DNA of 64,000 nucleotides from Pareuzebyella sediminis (GCF_008367235.1 NZ_VTZS01000002.1:918854-982853); one strand, 5' to 3'; shown: positions 47,563-57,156, numbered from the stretch's first letter. The notes: generated from the sequence alone by a model not told the origin. Program-made: numbers and translations.

Positions 47563-48372
47563 TATTTTTCTGTTGTTTTGGGTAGTTGTTCTTCAAAAGA
47601 ATGATTTCAAACGGAAAAGGGTTTAATGATAGATTCTCCCATTCTAATTTTTGTGGCATACGTATCTTTTAATAAGGCTTTGACGGCTTGTACCGTTCTT
47701 ACATGCTGTGGCATCCTTAGTGCATTTAAATGTTTGCCAACGTTTCGTTTTCTTCTTCCAGCATACGTGTACTTGTCGTTCCTTGTGTCCGTTTCATTAT
47801 TTGGAATACATCATTATTGCTTTTTCAACTTTCTTCTTGCCATTGTTTATTTGAAAAACATTTGGAGAGTTGTTAACTAGTGATGTTTCAATACACGCTG
47901 TTCTTCCTTCTTTTTATTTTTCCGCTTAAAAGGTATAGGTTTTTCAAGATGATGTACCGTCGCTAATACAACTATTTTTGAACCCTTTACATCGGCGTAA
48001 CAAAATTTTACTTCTATTTCGTTTGAAACCATATCCTTCTTTCGACATTATCCAATGCTTTCATCATAGCCATGGGCACCTACCTTTCCTGTTAGTCCTT
48101 GGCCAAAGCCTTTGCATTTTGTTTTTACTTTTTAATACCTAAAAGCCATTCGAATTGTCGATGATGTCAAAATTCCTGGCTTCGTGCGCGTATCGGTTAG
48201 AAATCAGATCATTGTATACTTTCAGCAGCAAAGAAGTACACACGGTCTTTCAATGGTATCGGTATCCGTTCACACTATGATCTTAAGGGGATAATGGTTT
48301 AATAAAATATCTCTCTCCACAAAATACTATCTTTATGGCCTAATTTAAATTCAAGGTTAACCTGTCCATCCT
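47563..48372. other. 810 bp with only broken open frames
   Basis: No intact gene is recognised. On the minus strand there is a 51-codon frame (47877-48032; MVSNEIEVKFCYADVKGSKI...), and a start-less frame of about 70 codons (near 47600-47815) rich in Lys/Arg. These may be debris of a lost gene. The last ~70 bp precede the PHP gene and may hold its promoter, though no clear TAnnTTTG was found. Confidence 0.45.
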
Positions 48373-49821
48373 ATGCGTCTCCTTTTCTCAACTCCGTTTC
48401 AATCATCCTTTGTTTTTCAATCCCTTCTGTTTCTGATGCTTGTATTTCAGCATCCAGCTTTAGCACAGGATAATTCCGACCGTACATGGTTGGCAGGAGA
48501 TCATCATATTCATTCCAGATATAGTGTAGGCTGGGATCGAAAGGAAAATCCCCCTGCCCCTATTAAAGGAGGCGATGCCATTTATCCAACTCCCATGAAT
48601 GCCTTAAATGCCAAGTATTATGGACTTTCGTGGATGGTCACTACCGATCATGGTGGCCCAAATCACAGTAAAGTTAACCTGGAAATGGCGTATCCCGAAT
48701 TGGTGTATTCCAGAAAAGTGGTGCCCGAGGTGATTCAATTTTATGGGATGGAATTTGATACTCCCGGCGCCGATCACTCCAGTTTAATTATACCGCATTC
48801 GCACGATGAATCTACCCACTTACACAGCATAGAATCTCAATTCAATAAAAGAGAACCTTATCCGTCTGATTCCACTTGGGATACCGAACCAAGAATGCTT
48901 GAAGCATTGGCCTTTATGGATAAAATGATCACAAAACCGGTGGTTATTGCCAATCACCCTTCCCGATCCGCATCAGATTTGGGCGTGTATGGAAAAGATG
49001 ATCCTGCCGAACTTCGGGACTGGAATGATACGGCCCCTGACATTGCCGTAGGTATGGCCGGAGCACCGGGTCACCAAGCGGCTACCTTAAATCCTGACCG
49101 TACTTTTCGGGAACGTTCCCGGGGCGGATATGGCCAATTTCCTACTATGGGAGGTTTTGATCAGATGACTGCTAAAGTAGGCGGATTTTGGGATTCCATG
49201 TTGGGCGAAGGTCGCCATTGGTGGATCACCGCCAACTCCGACTCCCATGTGAACTGGCGCGAAGGCGGAAGCGATTTCTGGCCGGGCGAATATTCCAAAA
49301 CCTATGTTTTTGCCCATAAAACGCACGACGATATTATGGATGGCATTCGAAATGGCCGCGTTTTTGTAACGCTGGGAGATTTGATCTCAGAGCTCTATGT
49401 TAGGGCAGAAGGAGGCCATCATACGGCTGATATCGGGGGTACAATTCATGTGGCCAAGGGCGAAGATGTAACGGTTACCATTCGTTTTAAAGACCCCGAC
49501 ACCTTGAATTCATGGCAACAAAACCCTGAAGTTGCCCGTGTTGATTTGATTATGGGAGAAGTAAGAGGGCCGGTTAACGATCGAAATGGTGACAACAATC
49601 CTACCACAAAGGTTATGGCACGCTTTACCGCGTCTGATTGGGCGGTCAATGGTGCGTATAGGGAGATAACATACACGATTTCGGAGCTGGATAAAGCAAG
49701 CTATATCCGTATCAGAGGTACCAATAGTAAGGAACTCGAACCTCAAGAAGATGAAAGAGGAGAAAGTCCGTGGGATGAATTATGGTTCTACTCAAACCCA
49801 ATATTTATTGATATAGAATGA
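48373..49821 (+). CDS. Secreted PHP-domain phosphoesterase (DUF3604/CehA-like)
   Basis: A 482-residue exported metal-dependent hydrolase with signal peptide ending near residue 32 (ALAQ). Metal motifs of the PHP fold are visible: GDHHIHSRYSVG (His 45 and His 47), TTDHGG (about 90), GMEFDT, VIANHPSR and a late WWITANSDSHVNW. A C-terminal beta domain follows (about 345-480). CehA-like members are phosphoesterases or carbamate esterases; DUF3604 proteins are often near sulfatases. It is the only rightward gene of the 36-64 kb region and appears richer in GC than its neighbours, so it may have arrived separately. Confidence 0.85.
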   Translation: MRLLFSTPFQSSFVFQSLLFLMLVFQHPALAQDNSDRTWLAGDHHIHSRYSVGWDRKENPPAPIKGGDAIYPTPMNALNAKYYGLSWMVTTDHGGPNHSKVNLEMAYPELVYSRKVVPEVIQFYGMEFDTPGADHSSLIIPHSHDESTHLHSIESQFNKREPYPSDSTWDTEPRMLEALAFMDKMITKPVVIANHPSRSASDLGVYGKDDPAELRDWNDTAPDIAVGMAGAPGHQAATLNPDRTFRERSRGGYGQFPTMGGFDQMTAKVGGFWDSMLGEGRHWWITANSDSHVNWREGGSDFWPGEYSKTYVFAHKTHDDIMDGIRNGRVFVTLGDLISELYVRAEGGHHTADIGGTIHVAKGEDVTVTIRFKDPDTLNSWQQNPEVARVDLIMGEVRGPVNDRNGDNNPTTKVMARFTASDWAVNGAYREITYTISELDKASYIRIRGTNSKELEPQEDERGESPWDELWFYSNPIFIDIE

Positions 49822-50169
49822 TCCGCACAGGATGATATAATCTGGCAGGGAAGTTTTAAATAGTAAGTACAGGAGCATTGATATACTGTCCTCCAACGTA
49901 TATCGCTTCTATAGCCGGTAAGGTCAGAATACCTAGACTAAAACGATTAAACGAGGGTACTCGAAAGTTCACACAGGGTGGCAAAATCTCTGGCCGGTAC
50001 CATGGCACGGGCGACTACGAGTAAATTGCGGTTTTAAATCGTTAGGCCACGTTTTTTATTACGTTCTCTAGTCGGTTCACATTTTCGAAGTTTTTATGAA
50101 GCCATTACTTTTAATATATCACTTTATGCCCTATTTGTTATAGGTGTTGTTGTAGCCAGTTTTTTTCCG
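49822..50169. other. 348 bp spacer with GTTAGGC and a shared 22-bp motif
   Basis: Non-coding. GTTAGGC at 50041-50047, and TTATAGGTGTTGTTGTAGCCAG at 50138-50159, which matches 62346-62367 in 19 of 22 positions. The latter lies directly before the 3' end of the leftward hexapeptide gene, as its twin does before the last gene. Confidence 0.5.
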
Positions 50170-50781
50170 TTATAGTTGCTCAATTAATTCCAATCGTTTC
50201 ACAATCGACTTTTTTTCAAGAATTGTTCCTGGGGACAAAACTGCATTCGCACCTATTCTCGAACTATCACCGACCAACGCTCCGAATTTTTCGACTCCGG
50301 TATCGATTACGGTATTGTTGTATTTTACTAGAATCCTTTTGTCCGCTCTTTCATTGTAATGGTTCGCTGCTATTGAACCTCCTTCGAAATTAACTTTTTG
50401 TCCAATTATACTATTCCCTATATAGTTTAAATGTGCAATGGCCGTTTCCGCACAAATTATGCTGCTTTTAATCTCAGAACTTGGTCCAATATTCACGGAT
50501 TTATCTAAGAATACTCCTTCTCTAAAATATGCGTTTGCTCCGATGCGACAATTTTCCATTGCTATAAAGGGTTTTTTAAATGTAACTCCTTTTTCTACAA
50601 TTACAGATTTATGGATTGCTATTCCGTCAGAAACCTTAAATTCCGTTCCGAGTAAGGGAAGTATTTTCTCAATGATTTTTTTCAGATTAATTGTCAATTC
50701 CCACGGTGCTAAGTTTTGCTCCGTTTTCAGAAATTCCGGAAGGTTTGATATGAAATTCTTAATGTCCACTTTCTGTTGCAT
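50170..50781 (-). CDS. Left-handed beta-helix (hexapeptide repeat) protein
   Basis: A 203-residue protein with ~50 helical N-terminal residues and then hexapeptide-type repeats (IHKSVIVEKGVTF, IAMENCRIGANAYFREGVFLDKSVNIG, SIICAETAIAHLNYIGNSIIG, ALVGDSSRIGANAVLSPG). The second half resembles the acyl/nucleotidyl transferase end of GlmU-like enzymes (HLNYIGNSIIG). No nucleotidyltransferase domain is present. It may be an acyltransferase or a nucleotide-sugar binding protein; substrate unknown. Confidence 0.78.
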   Translation of the reverse strand: MQQKVDIKNFISNLPEFLKTEQNLAPWELTINLKKIIEKILPLLGTEFKVSDGIAIHKSVIVEKGVTFKKPFIAMENCRIGANAYFREGVFLDKSVNIGPSSEIKSSIICAETAIAHLNYIGNSIIGQKVNFEGGSIAANHYNERADKRILVKYNNTVIDTGVEKFGALVGDSSRIGANAVLSPGTILEKKSIVKRLELIEQL

Positions 50782-50859
50782 TTGACACTATTTATAACGT
50801 AAAAAAATTCAACAATTTAAGTCTAGTTTTGATTTTTGTACATGTGTTACAACCGGCCT

Positions 50860-50889
50860 GTATATGACGCATTTCAATGCGCTATATAC
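50860..50889. repeat. Palindromic element A
   Basis: Inverted repeat GTATATGACGCATT-tc-AATGCGCTATATAC: 14-base arms with a two-base mismatch. A near-identical copy is at 60998-61027, also in a spacer. Confidence 0.75.
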
Positions 50890-50963
50890 CTTTGTTCAAA
50901 TTCGTTTTATATCTTATTGTATTTATTCTGGATTTTCTGATTCAAAAAATAACGCTTATTTTA

Positions 50964-52052
50964 TCACGAAAGAATGGTAAACAATTCCATACTCTCCTTT
51001 CTTCCTCTCAATTCATTTTTCCCTAATGATTTAATCTGACTATCAGAATTAAGATCTAACTTTTTTATCAAATCAGCTGAAATTAATAAATCGACCTTAT
51101 AATCGTTACAAAGTCCCTGAATTCGAGCAGTCGTGTTGAGCACGTCCCCTGTGAAAATAATGTCTTTTTTTATAACTCCAATTTCCCCTGTGGTGACCTC
51201 TCCCAGATGAAACCCTACTTTGAATGTCGGCACTAGGTCAAATTTTTTATGGTACTTTTCAGCTTGATTTTTGAGGTTTTTTTTCATGTCAGAATAGCAT
51301 TGTATGCAATTGTTCCTTCGTATTCCGTTATCCAATGTCCATGACACAATAATTTCATCTCCAACATACTGATATATTTCTCCTGAGTATTTAATTACAG
51401 ATTCAGATAAATCTGAATAATATTCGCTAAGCATTTCGAAATACTTGACATGACCAAGCTTCTCAGCTATGGTGGTAGAAGATTTCATATCCAAAAACAT
51501 AAATATTCTCTCTTCTATGGTTGGCCTATGATATTTTCCGGTAAAAAAATTTTTCAGAACCCCTTGTCCGATGTTTTCACTTATTTCAAAGTAGAAGAGG
51601 GATACCCCAAGTGTAAGAGCTGTGTAAATTTCTACACTTAAATAGGCAAAACTGGTTAAAAATATACCCAACCTGTCCCAAACAATTGGGTCAAAAAGGT
51701 TTTTCTGAAGCTCCAGGGCGGTACCAGATGAAAAAGCAATCACAGTGAAAGTGAAGTTCATCAAGACATATATTAGTGTTTTGTACAATATCTTTTGCCC
51801 GAAACTTTTATTTATGAATTGATTATTTAAATAGAGTATTTCAATAGCTCCTATAAATAGACCTACAGCAGCAAAAGACAGACTGAATAACAAGCTAATT
51901 TCAAACTCATATGGGATGCCTGTTGAGGGGTGGTAATCTAGTTCACCAAGTATTCCTTTCTCGATAAGCGCATAGACCAAACCAAAAACAAACCAGATTA
52001 ATCCAAAAGGAATGATTCGCGAAATGTTTCTCTGGTTTTTTGGTGATAGCAT
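50964..52052 (-). CDS. Membrane-bound class III adenylate/guanylate cyclase
   Basis: A 362-residue protein: about five N-terminal membrane helices (residues ~13-155), then a class III cyclase domain from ~180. Metal-binding Asp 188 (FLDMKSS) and Asp 232 (YVGDEII) are present, as is the nucleotide-contact region GDVLNTTARIQ (about 303-313). It would make cAMP or cGMP; the specificity residues were not resolved. This type, with a multi-helix membrane anchor, is widespread in Bacteroidota. It is a single-gene unit framed by repeat-bearing spacers. Confidence 0.88.
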   Translation of the reverse strand: MLSPKNQRNISRIIPFGLIWFVFGLVYALIEKGILGELDYHPSTGIPYEFEISLLFSLSFAAVGLFIGAIEILYLNNQFINKSFGQKILYKTLIYVLMNFTFTVIAFSSGTALELQKNLFDPIVWDRLGIFLTSFAYLSVEIYTALTLGVSLFYFEISENIGQGVLKNFFTGKYHRPTIEERIFMFLDMKSSTTIAEKLGHVKYFEMLSEYYSDLSESVIKYSGEIYQYVGDEIIVSWTLDNGIRRNNCIQCYSDMKKNLKNQAEKYHKKFDLVPTFKVGFHLGEVTTGEIGVIKKDIIFTGDVLNTTARIQGLCNDYKVDLLISADLIKKLDLNSDSQIKSLGKNELRGRKESMELFTILS

Positions 52053-52162
52053 TTTTTGAATTGAAATATAGGTTTAGAAATATTCTAACTAAAAAGAATA
52101 ATATTTTACCTTTTATGCTCTACTTTGTCATCAAAATATTTCATTTTCATCAAAATTATATA

Positions 52163-52289
52163 CAGCGGTTCGTATATGATTAGTTGCAGACTTTTCCAAC
52201 GGAAAATGTCCGTCTGACCTTAAAGATAATTTATTGCAGGAAATTGACCAGTTGAATTTTCGACCACAATTAAATATACACCGTGTTTG
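52163..52289. repeat. Imperfect palindromic spacer element
   Basis: Arms GGTTCGTATATGATTAGTTGC (52167-52187) and CACAATTAAATATACACC (about 52265-52282) pair imperfectly. The middle 52191-52245 matches 56494-56549 closely and contains TTTTCC-aac-GGAAAA. It sits between the cyclase 5' end and the 3' end of the first SDR gene. Confidence 0.6.
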
Positions 52290-52298
52290 CTACCCTTT

Positions 52299-53111
52299 TT
52301 AGTTCCCTAATTGGCTGTTCATCATTTTGAAAAATTCATCATCTGTCATCTTTTTTCTACTGTCTAGTAAGAAGTTTGCGTCATCACCTGCTCTATATCT
52401 TAGTTGTTCACTATCATCGGTTACTGCTTTAAAAATAACTTCTGCAACCAAACTTGGTGGTGTAACGGTGTTATTAGGATTCTGCCATTGTTGCATTAAG
52501 GCATTGATGAGGGGTTTGTATTCTTCAATTTCTCCAGCTTGAAAATCAAAGGAACGACCACCAAAATCCGTTGCAATAAACCCAGGTTCCACAATCTTCA
52601 CTTTTACCCCAATTGCTGCCATTTCGTAATGCAATGATTCGGAAATACCTTCAACTGCAAATTTGGTTCCGTGATAGAGCGAACCTAATGCAAAAGTCAT
52701 TTGTCCGCCTATTGACGATATATTGACAATAACTCCATCTTTATTTGCTCTGAAATGTGGGATAATGGCTTTGGTTACGTCCATTAAACCAATAACGTTA
52801 GTATTGAATTGCTTTATGATGTTTTCTCTAGGGAATGATTCCAAAGGTCCATAAGCTCCATAGCCTGCATTGTTGACAATTGCGTCTATTCTTCCAAATC
52901 TTGAAATACCATTATTAATAGCATGGTCTATGGATTCTAAATCGAGAACATCCAATTTTTCCAATTGTACATTCTCTAGCTCATTGAGTTCGGTTTCTTT
53001 TTCGGGAGTTCGCATGGTGGCTATTACGTTCCATCCTTGTTTTTGAAAATGAATGGCTGTGGCTTTGCCAATTCCGCTGCTTGCTCCTGTTATTAATATC
53101 GTCTTGCTCAT
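52299..53111 (-). CDS. Short-chain dehydrogenase/reductase
   Basis: A 270-residue NAD(P)-dependent oxidoreductase: GASSGIG at 8-14, VNNAGYG near 83, catalytic Ser about 137 (NISSIGG), and YHGTK (Tyr/Lys) around 150-154. Arg after the second strand (MRTPEK) suggests NADPH. Classical SDR length. It follows the second SDR gene by 1 bp, and the AraC regulator lies just upstream, so the three probably form a regulated unit. Substrate unknown. Confidence 0.92.
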   Translation of the reverse strand: MSKTILITGASSGIGKATAIHFQKQGWNVIATMRTPEKETELNELENVQLEKLDVLDLESIDHAINNGISRFGRIDAIVNNAGYGAYGPLESFPRENIIKQFNTNVIGLMDVTKAIIPHFRANKDGVIVNISSIGGQMTFALGSLYHGTKFAVEGISESLHYEMAAIGVKVKIVEPGFIATDFGGRSFDFQAGEIEEYKPLINALMQQWQNPNNTVTPPSLVAEVIFKAVTDDSEQLRYRAGDDANFLLDSRKKMTDDEFFKMMNSQLGN

Positions 53112-53112
53112 T

Positions 53113-53988
53113 TTAATCTTTGTTTAGTGTTAGTAGATTGTCCACACCGTTGGCCGTGTAGATGGTCTTGGTGGTTTCGTTCAATGCTTTGTTGTAATTC
53201 TCGATGGTTTCTTTTAGACCAGAAAAATCAACCACCGTTCTAAATGGTTTTTCGCCAAAAGGGGTGTTTACCAAATTGACAATTGCTTCTGCCACTCGTT
53301 CAGGTCGTTGTTCCGGTATGGATTCGAGATAAGCCACATAGCCATTTATAGAGGTTTCAGGAAGGCTTGCCATTTCGCCGTACTGATTCATTCGTTCTGT
53401 ATCGCTTGGTGGTATCATTCCGCCCATAAAACCTGTTGGGAACCCGCCAGGCTCTACAATGCATGATTCTATTCCAAAGCCTGAAAGTTCTGCCCGGTAT
53501 CCTTCTGCCAAAGATTCCAATGCATATTTTGAAGCCGAGTAAGAAGCTAAAAAAGGTGTTGTTACCCTGCCTATGCAGCTTGAAGTATGAATGATAGTTC
53601 CTTTGCCCTGTTGTCTCAAATGAGGTAGTACCGCTCTCATGAGTCGTTGCACGCCAAAGACATTTACGTCAAACATTCTTTGAATATCATCAGGTGTAAA
53701 ACATTCAAGGATGCCATTTGCTCCGATTCCTGCATTGTTGAATACAGTATCCAAACCTCCCATTGTTTCGATGGCAGATTTTATACCTGTTTCGACGCTT
53801 TCCTCCTGGGTTACGTCCATTTCAACCAATACGACACCTTTAGATTTTAATTCATTGGCGATGGATTCATTTTTTCCTTTAAGGGAACGCATAGTGCCCA
53901 CGACCTGATGGCCATTTTCCGCTAATTGGATACACGCTAAACTTCCAAAAGCTCCGCTTGCTCCCGTAACTAAAATTTTATGTTTCAT
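53113..53988 (-). CDS. Short-chain dehydrogenase/reductase
   Basis: A 291-residue classical SDR: GASGAFG (8-14), FNNAGIGANG, HTSSCIGR with catalytic Ser, and YSASKYALE with Tyr/Lys. It is related to but clearly different from the neighbour downstream. The ATG is placed directly before the first beta strand. The 128 bp gap upstream to the AraC gene contains no recognisable repeat, unlike other spacers here, in line with one three-gene unit. Confidence 0.92.
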   Translation of the reverse strand: MKHKILVTGASGAFGSLACIQLAENGHQVVGTMRSLKGKNESIANELKSKGVVLVEMDVTQEESVETGIKSAIETMGGLDTVFNNAGIGANGILECFTPDDIQRMFDVNVFGVQRLMRAVLPHLRQQGKGTIIHTSSCIGRVTTPFLASYSASKYALESLAEGYRAELSGFGIESCIVEPGGFPTGFMGGMIPPSDTERMNQYGEMASLPETSINGYVAYLESIPEQRPERVAEAIVNLVNTPFGEKPFRTVVDFSGLKETIENYNKALNETTKTIYTANGVDNLLTLNKD

Positions 53989-54116
53989 CTTTTTTGTTTT
54001 TAATGAGTTGATGAAACAAATATCAGTTCAATTTAAAAGACCCATTAACACGAAAAGTGGAAGGTTAAACACAAATCGCAGAAACAAAAAATGGAGCTGT
54101 TTAGGCTTCATTGCTG

Positions 54117-55040
54117 CTAATTGAGTTGCCTGAATTCTTGGGGTGTTTTCCCTGTTTTTTGTTTGAACAACCTCCCGAAATAGTGAGGGTAATTAAAACC
54201 TAACGTATAGGCAATTCCGCTAACGGAATCGGTGGAGCTGAGTAGCAAATGCTTTGCCTTGTCCACCAAAAAGTCATTAATATGGTCTTTTGCGGAACGC
54301 CCTGTTTCCTTGGTAAGGAGGTCACTCAAATAGCTGGGCGATAAATGACAATGTTCCGCTAAATACTGAATGCTTGGCTGTCCTTTTTGTATAAGCTGAT
54401 TTTCTGAATAGTACTCTTTCAGTAACACCTCCACCTTTGAGACAACATCAATGTTACTTGCTGCACGCGTATTGAATTGCCTTTCGTAAAATCGTTTACT
54501 GTAATTGAGCAATAATTCAATATTTGAAACCAACACGTGCTGGCTATGGTTGTCAATACGCTCTTTAATTTCATCTTGTATCAGCTGAACGATTTGATTG
54601 AGGGTATTTTGTTCGTTTTCTGAAAGATGCAAGGCTTCGTGAACCTCATAATTAAAGAAGTTGTAAGTGTCAATTTTTGAACCAAGTGATGTATTTCTGA
54701 TAAGGTCTGGATGAAAGTAGAGCATCCAACCCTTTATTTCGTTTAATGCTTGCGGCTTTTTAACGGTAATCACTTGTTTTGGTGCGGTAAAAATTAAAAC
54801 ACCATCATCAAAATCATAGGAATTTCGCCCGTAATCAATTCCGCAACTTGCATCTTTTAGGGCAATGCAGTATAAATCTGCAGAAAAACGTTTTCCTACG
54901 GTTTCCTCTCCATACGCAAGTTTCTGAGTATCCAATATGGTGATTAATGGGTGTGTTGGCTTATCCAGGCCAAATACAGCTCGAATTTCAGTGATTGATT
55001 TTGAATGGATAATAGTCGCGCCCATTTTATTTTTTTTCAA
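54117..55040 (-). CDS. AraC-family transcription regulator
   Basis: A 307-residue activator or repressor. The N-terminal ~190 residues are a cupin-like sensor domain. The C-terminal ~100 residues contain two helix-turn-helix motifs (PSIQYLAEHCHLSPSYLSDLLTKETG and DSVSGIAYTLGFNYPHYFGRLFKQKTGKTPQEFRQ). Likely regulates the two SDR genes just downstream in the same direction. The effector is unknown. Confidence 0.92.
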   Translation of the reverse strand: MKKNKMGATIIHSKSITEIRAVFGLDKPTHPLITILDTQKLAYGEETVGKRFSADLYCIALKDASCGIDYGRNSYDFDDGVLIFTAPKQVITVKKPQALNEIKGWMLYFHPDLIRNTSLGSKIDTYNFFNYEVHEALHLSENEQNTLNQIVQLIQDEIKERIDNHSQHVLVSNIELLLNYSKRFYERQFNTRAASNIDVVSKVEVLLKEYYSENQLIQKGQPSIQYLAEHCHLSPSYLSDLLTKETGRSAKDHINDFLVDKAKHLLLSSTDSVSGIAYTLGFNYPHYFGRLFKQKTGKTPQEFRQLN

Positions 55041-55117
55041 AATTACGATTGCGTCATGAAGTTTCTTAACACAAATCGCTGAATGAACAACACGTTTTGG
55101 TTTTAATTGTAGCTAGG

Positions 55118-55240
55118 GGTTCGGCTGGTAGAAGTCCCGTGGTTTAGCACTTAACTTTATAAAAACACACCAAACTGGAAATCCTTGCGGATTTTCAGAA
55201 GTAGGCGAGAACGGGCAATTACTTATAGCCACTGTTGTGC
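55118..55240. repeat. Imperfect palindromic spacer element with inner hairpin
   Basis: Outer arms GGCTGGTAGAAGTCCCGT and ACGGGCAATTACTTATAGCC pair with gaps. A strong inner hairpin CTGGAAATCC-TTGC-GGATTTTCAG lies at 55175-55197. It borders the 3' end of the MscS-like gene. Confidence 0.6.
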
Positions 55241-55244
55241 GTGG

Positions 55245-56090
55245 TTATTTTTCATTTTTGATAATCACATTTTGATATTTAAACGGAATTTCAATATCCT
55301 CTTTATCAAACCTCTCTTTTATACTTCTAATAGTGTCACAATATAAAATGAAACCATTGGAATTATTTTCCGCGTAAGCCCAAGCTTTTAAAGAAACAGA
55401 TGAATCGTCCAATGAAATAACCCTTGAAGTAACTAGTGGCACATTATTATTTTTGTCCTCCTCATTACGTATATCTATAAATAATGGATGTTTTGATATT
55501 TCTTCTTCCATTATTTTAAGTGCTTTTCCGATATCAGAACTATAACCTATTCCAATTTGTATGTTTTTACATACTCTAGTATCCTTAAGATTGGTGTTAA
55601 CAATGACTTGTGAGCTTATTACCGAATTGGGAACTATTACACGATTATTTTCTAAGTCTTTAAGAACGACTTGTCTTAAATTTATTTCTTCAACTGTTCC
55701 TGTGTAATTATTAAAAGTAATTCTATCATTTATTCTAAAAGGTTTAAAAAGCACGATTAAGAAGCCACTCATAATATTACTTAATGCTTGTTGTGAAGCT
55801 AAACCTGCTACTAATGATAAAATTCCTGCACCGGCTAGTAGAGAATGACCTATTATTTTTAATTCAGGAATTTGCACTAACGCAAATGAAATTCCAACAA
55901 TATAGATTACTGCAATTATAAATTTCTTAGCAAAAAGAAAACTTGTTGGATCTAAATGTTTTGTAGCGGTATTTTTCTTAATGTACCTATTGGTTATATA
56001 ATTAAAAGTAAATGCAATTAAAACTGTAAGTGCAACTATTACAGTAATGTGTATTGCAATTCCTGATTCGGAAACTAGGTTCTTAAACAT
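55245..56090 (-). CDS. Small mechanosensitive channel (MscS family)
   Basis: A 281-residue inner-membrane channel: three helices (about 14-32, 52-71 and 79-100), the pore-lining third with Gly/Ala pattern (LLAGAGILSLVAGLASQQALSNIMSGF), then the beta domain (FRINDRITFNNYTGTVEEINLRQVVL) and C-terminal cap. It releases solutes on osmotic downshift. It overlaps the DUF1622 gene upstream by 8 bp, so both are made together. Confidence 0.92.
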   Translation of the reverse strand: MFKNLVSESGIAIHITVIVALTVLIAFTFNYITNRYIKKNTATKHLDPTSFLFAKKFIIAVIYIVGISFALVQIPELKIIGHSLLAGAGILSLVAGLASQQALSNIMSGFLIVLFKPFRINDRITFNNYTGTVEEINLRQVVLKDLENNRVIVPNSVISSQVIVNTNLKDTRVCKNIQIGIGYSSDIGKALKIMEEEISKHPLFIDIRNEEDKNNNVPLVTSRVISLDDSSVSLKAWAYAENNSNGFILYCDTIRSIKERFDKEDIEIPFKYQNVIIKNEK

Positions 56091-56436
56091 TTATTTTGTC
56101 CTTTTTCTGCCAAGGAAATTTTCCTTCTAATTCAACCTGTAATGATAGACTTAAAAAAGTTCTAATGATGACTATTAAACCCAAAATTGAAACTGATTTT
56201 AACGAGGGCTCGGTTACTACGGTCGCAATTATATCTGCTGCAATTAATATTTCTAGACCTAAAAGTATTGACTTTCCGACTGCTTGTCTAAGTTCTACAT
56301 AACTAATAGGTTCTTTGCTTTTTATTAAAAGTATAAATTTTCCAATTGAATAAATCGAACCTAAAAAAATAGTTAAAACGCCAATAGCTTCAATTATTGT
56401 TGCTACGTAATCAATGTATATTTTGACATTTTCCAT
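56083..56436 (-). CDS. DUF1622 family membrane protein
   Basis: A 117-residue protein with three membrane helices (about 10-33, 52-72 and 80-97) and the typical DUF1622 centre (VELRQAVGKSILLGLEILIAADIIATV). Function unknown. It is translationally coupled with the MscS-like channel, so a part in the same membrane process is plausible. Confidence 0.88.
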   Translation of the reverse strand: MENVKIYIDYVATIIEAIGVLTIFLGSIYSIGKFILLIKSKEPISYVELRQAVGKSILLGLEILIAADIIATVVTEPSLKSVSILGLIVIIRTFLSLSLQVELEGKFPWQKKDKINV

Positions 56437-56460
56437 TTACTTATGAAGTTTCTGTTTACT

Positions 56461-56579
56461 TGCCCGCAACGGACGGGAATGATTCGTTGTGGACTCTTCC
56501 AAAGGAAAATGTCCGCCTGACGTTAAAGATAATTGATTGTTGGAATTTTAAGGTGGAAATTCCGCCGCAATGGATTAAA
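56461..56579. repeat. Spacer element related to 52163-52289
   Basis: Shares a ~55-base block with 52191-52245 (AAAATGTCCG, CTGA, TTAAAGATAATT, GGAA). It contains a clean hairpin GGAATTT-taaggtgg-AAATTCC at 56542-56563. It borders the 5' end of the DUF1622 gene. Confidence 0.6.
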
Positions 56580-56598
56580 GGTTTTGTGGTAAAACGTT

Positions 56599-57156
56599 TT
56601 ATTCCCGATTTATCAATCTAGAACCAAAATAAAGTACAGATAGACTTATCAAGAGGCAGGGAAACAAGCCAGTTTCAAATCCAAGTTGAAAACCTTGCGA
56701 TATCATGACTAAGATGAAATATGAGATATATCCAAAGCCAAATTTCAGCATGCGCTCCAATCCGCTCATTTTGGGAGTCGAAGCTACTATGAAAAATGGA
56801 AGGAAAATACTTAATAATAATCCACCGAATTCACTGTTTATGTTAGCCCCTGAGTCCAATGTCAAATACCCTATTATTCCCATTAATACCAAGTTTAGGG
56901 CAACAAGAAAAAGTCCGTTTGCGATTTTTGTCCCAACATTCATTTTATTCTGGGCATTGGCGTGAGCTAATACTTTTCTAATATCTATTTGCAAAACTTC
57001 ACAAATGAGAATTAGTGTTTTGCCTCGGGGTTCATTTTTGTTATTCTCGATCCTTTGAATTGTCCTCAAGTTTATTTGAGACTTTTCAGCTAATTCTTCT
57101 TGGGTTAAGCCCTGAATCTTTCTAGTTTCACTAATTTTTTTCGCAATTAAATTCAT
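56599..57156 (-). CDS. Xre-family DNA-binding membrane protein
   Basis: A 185-residue protein with an N-terminal helix-turn-helix of the Xre/Cro type (KKISETRKIQGLTQEELAEKSQINLRTIQRIENNKNEPRG, residues 6-45) and then three to four membrane helices (about 75-97, 105-123, 135-155 and 160-176). Such membrane-anchored Xre proteins are common in Flavobacteriia; the target is unknown. Confidence 0.85.
   Translation of the reverse strand: MNLIAKKISETRKIQGLTQEELAEKSQINLRTIQRIENNKNEPRGKTLILICEVLQIDIRKVLAHANAQNKMNVGTKIANGLFLVALNLVLMGIIGYLTLDSGANINSEFGGLLLSIFLPFFIVASTPKMSGLERMLKFGFGYISYFILVMISQGFQLGFETGLFPCLLISLSVLYFGSRLINRE

Noticed and set aside
47626..47880. 84-codon rightward frame with Cys/Phe-rich content
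   Set aside because: It is antisense to a charged, more protein-like broken frame on the other strand and lacks any upstream signal.
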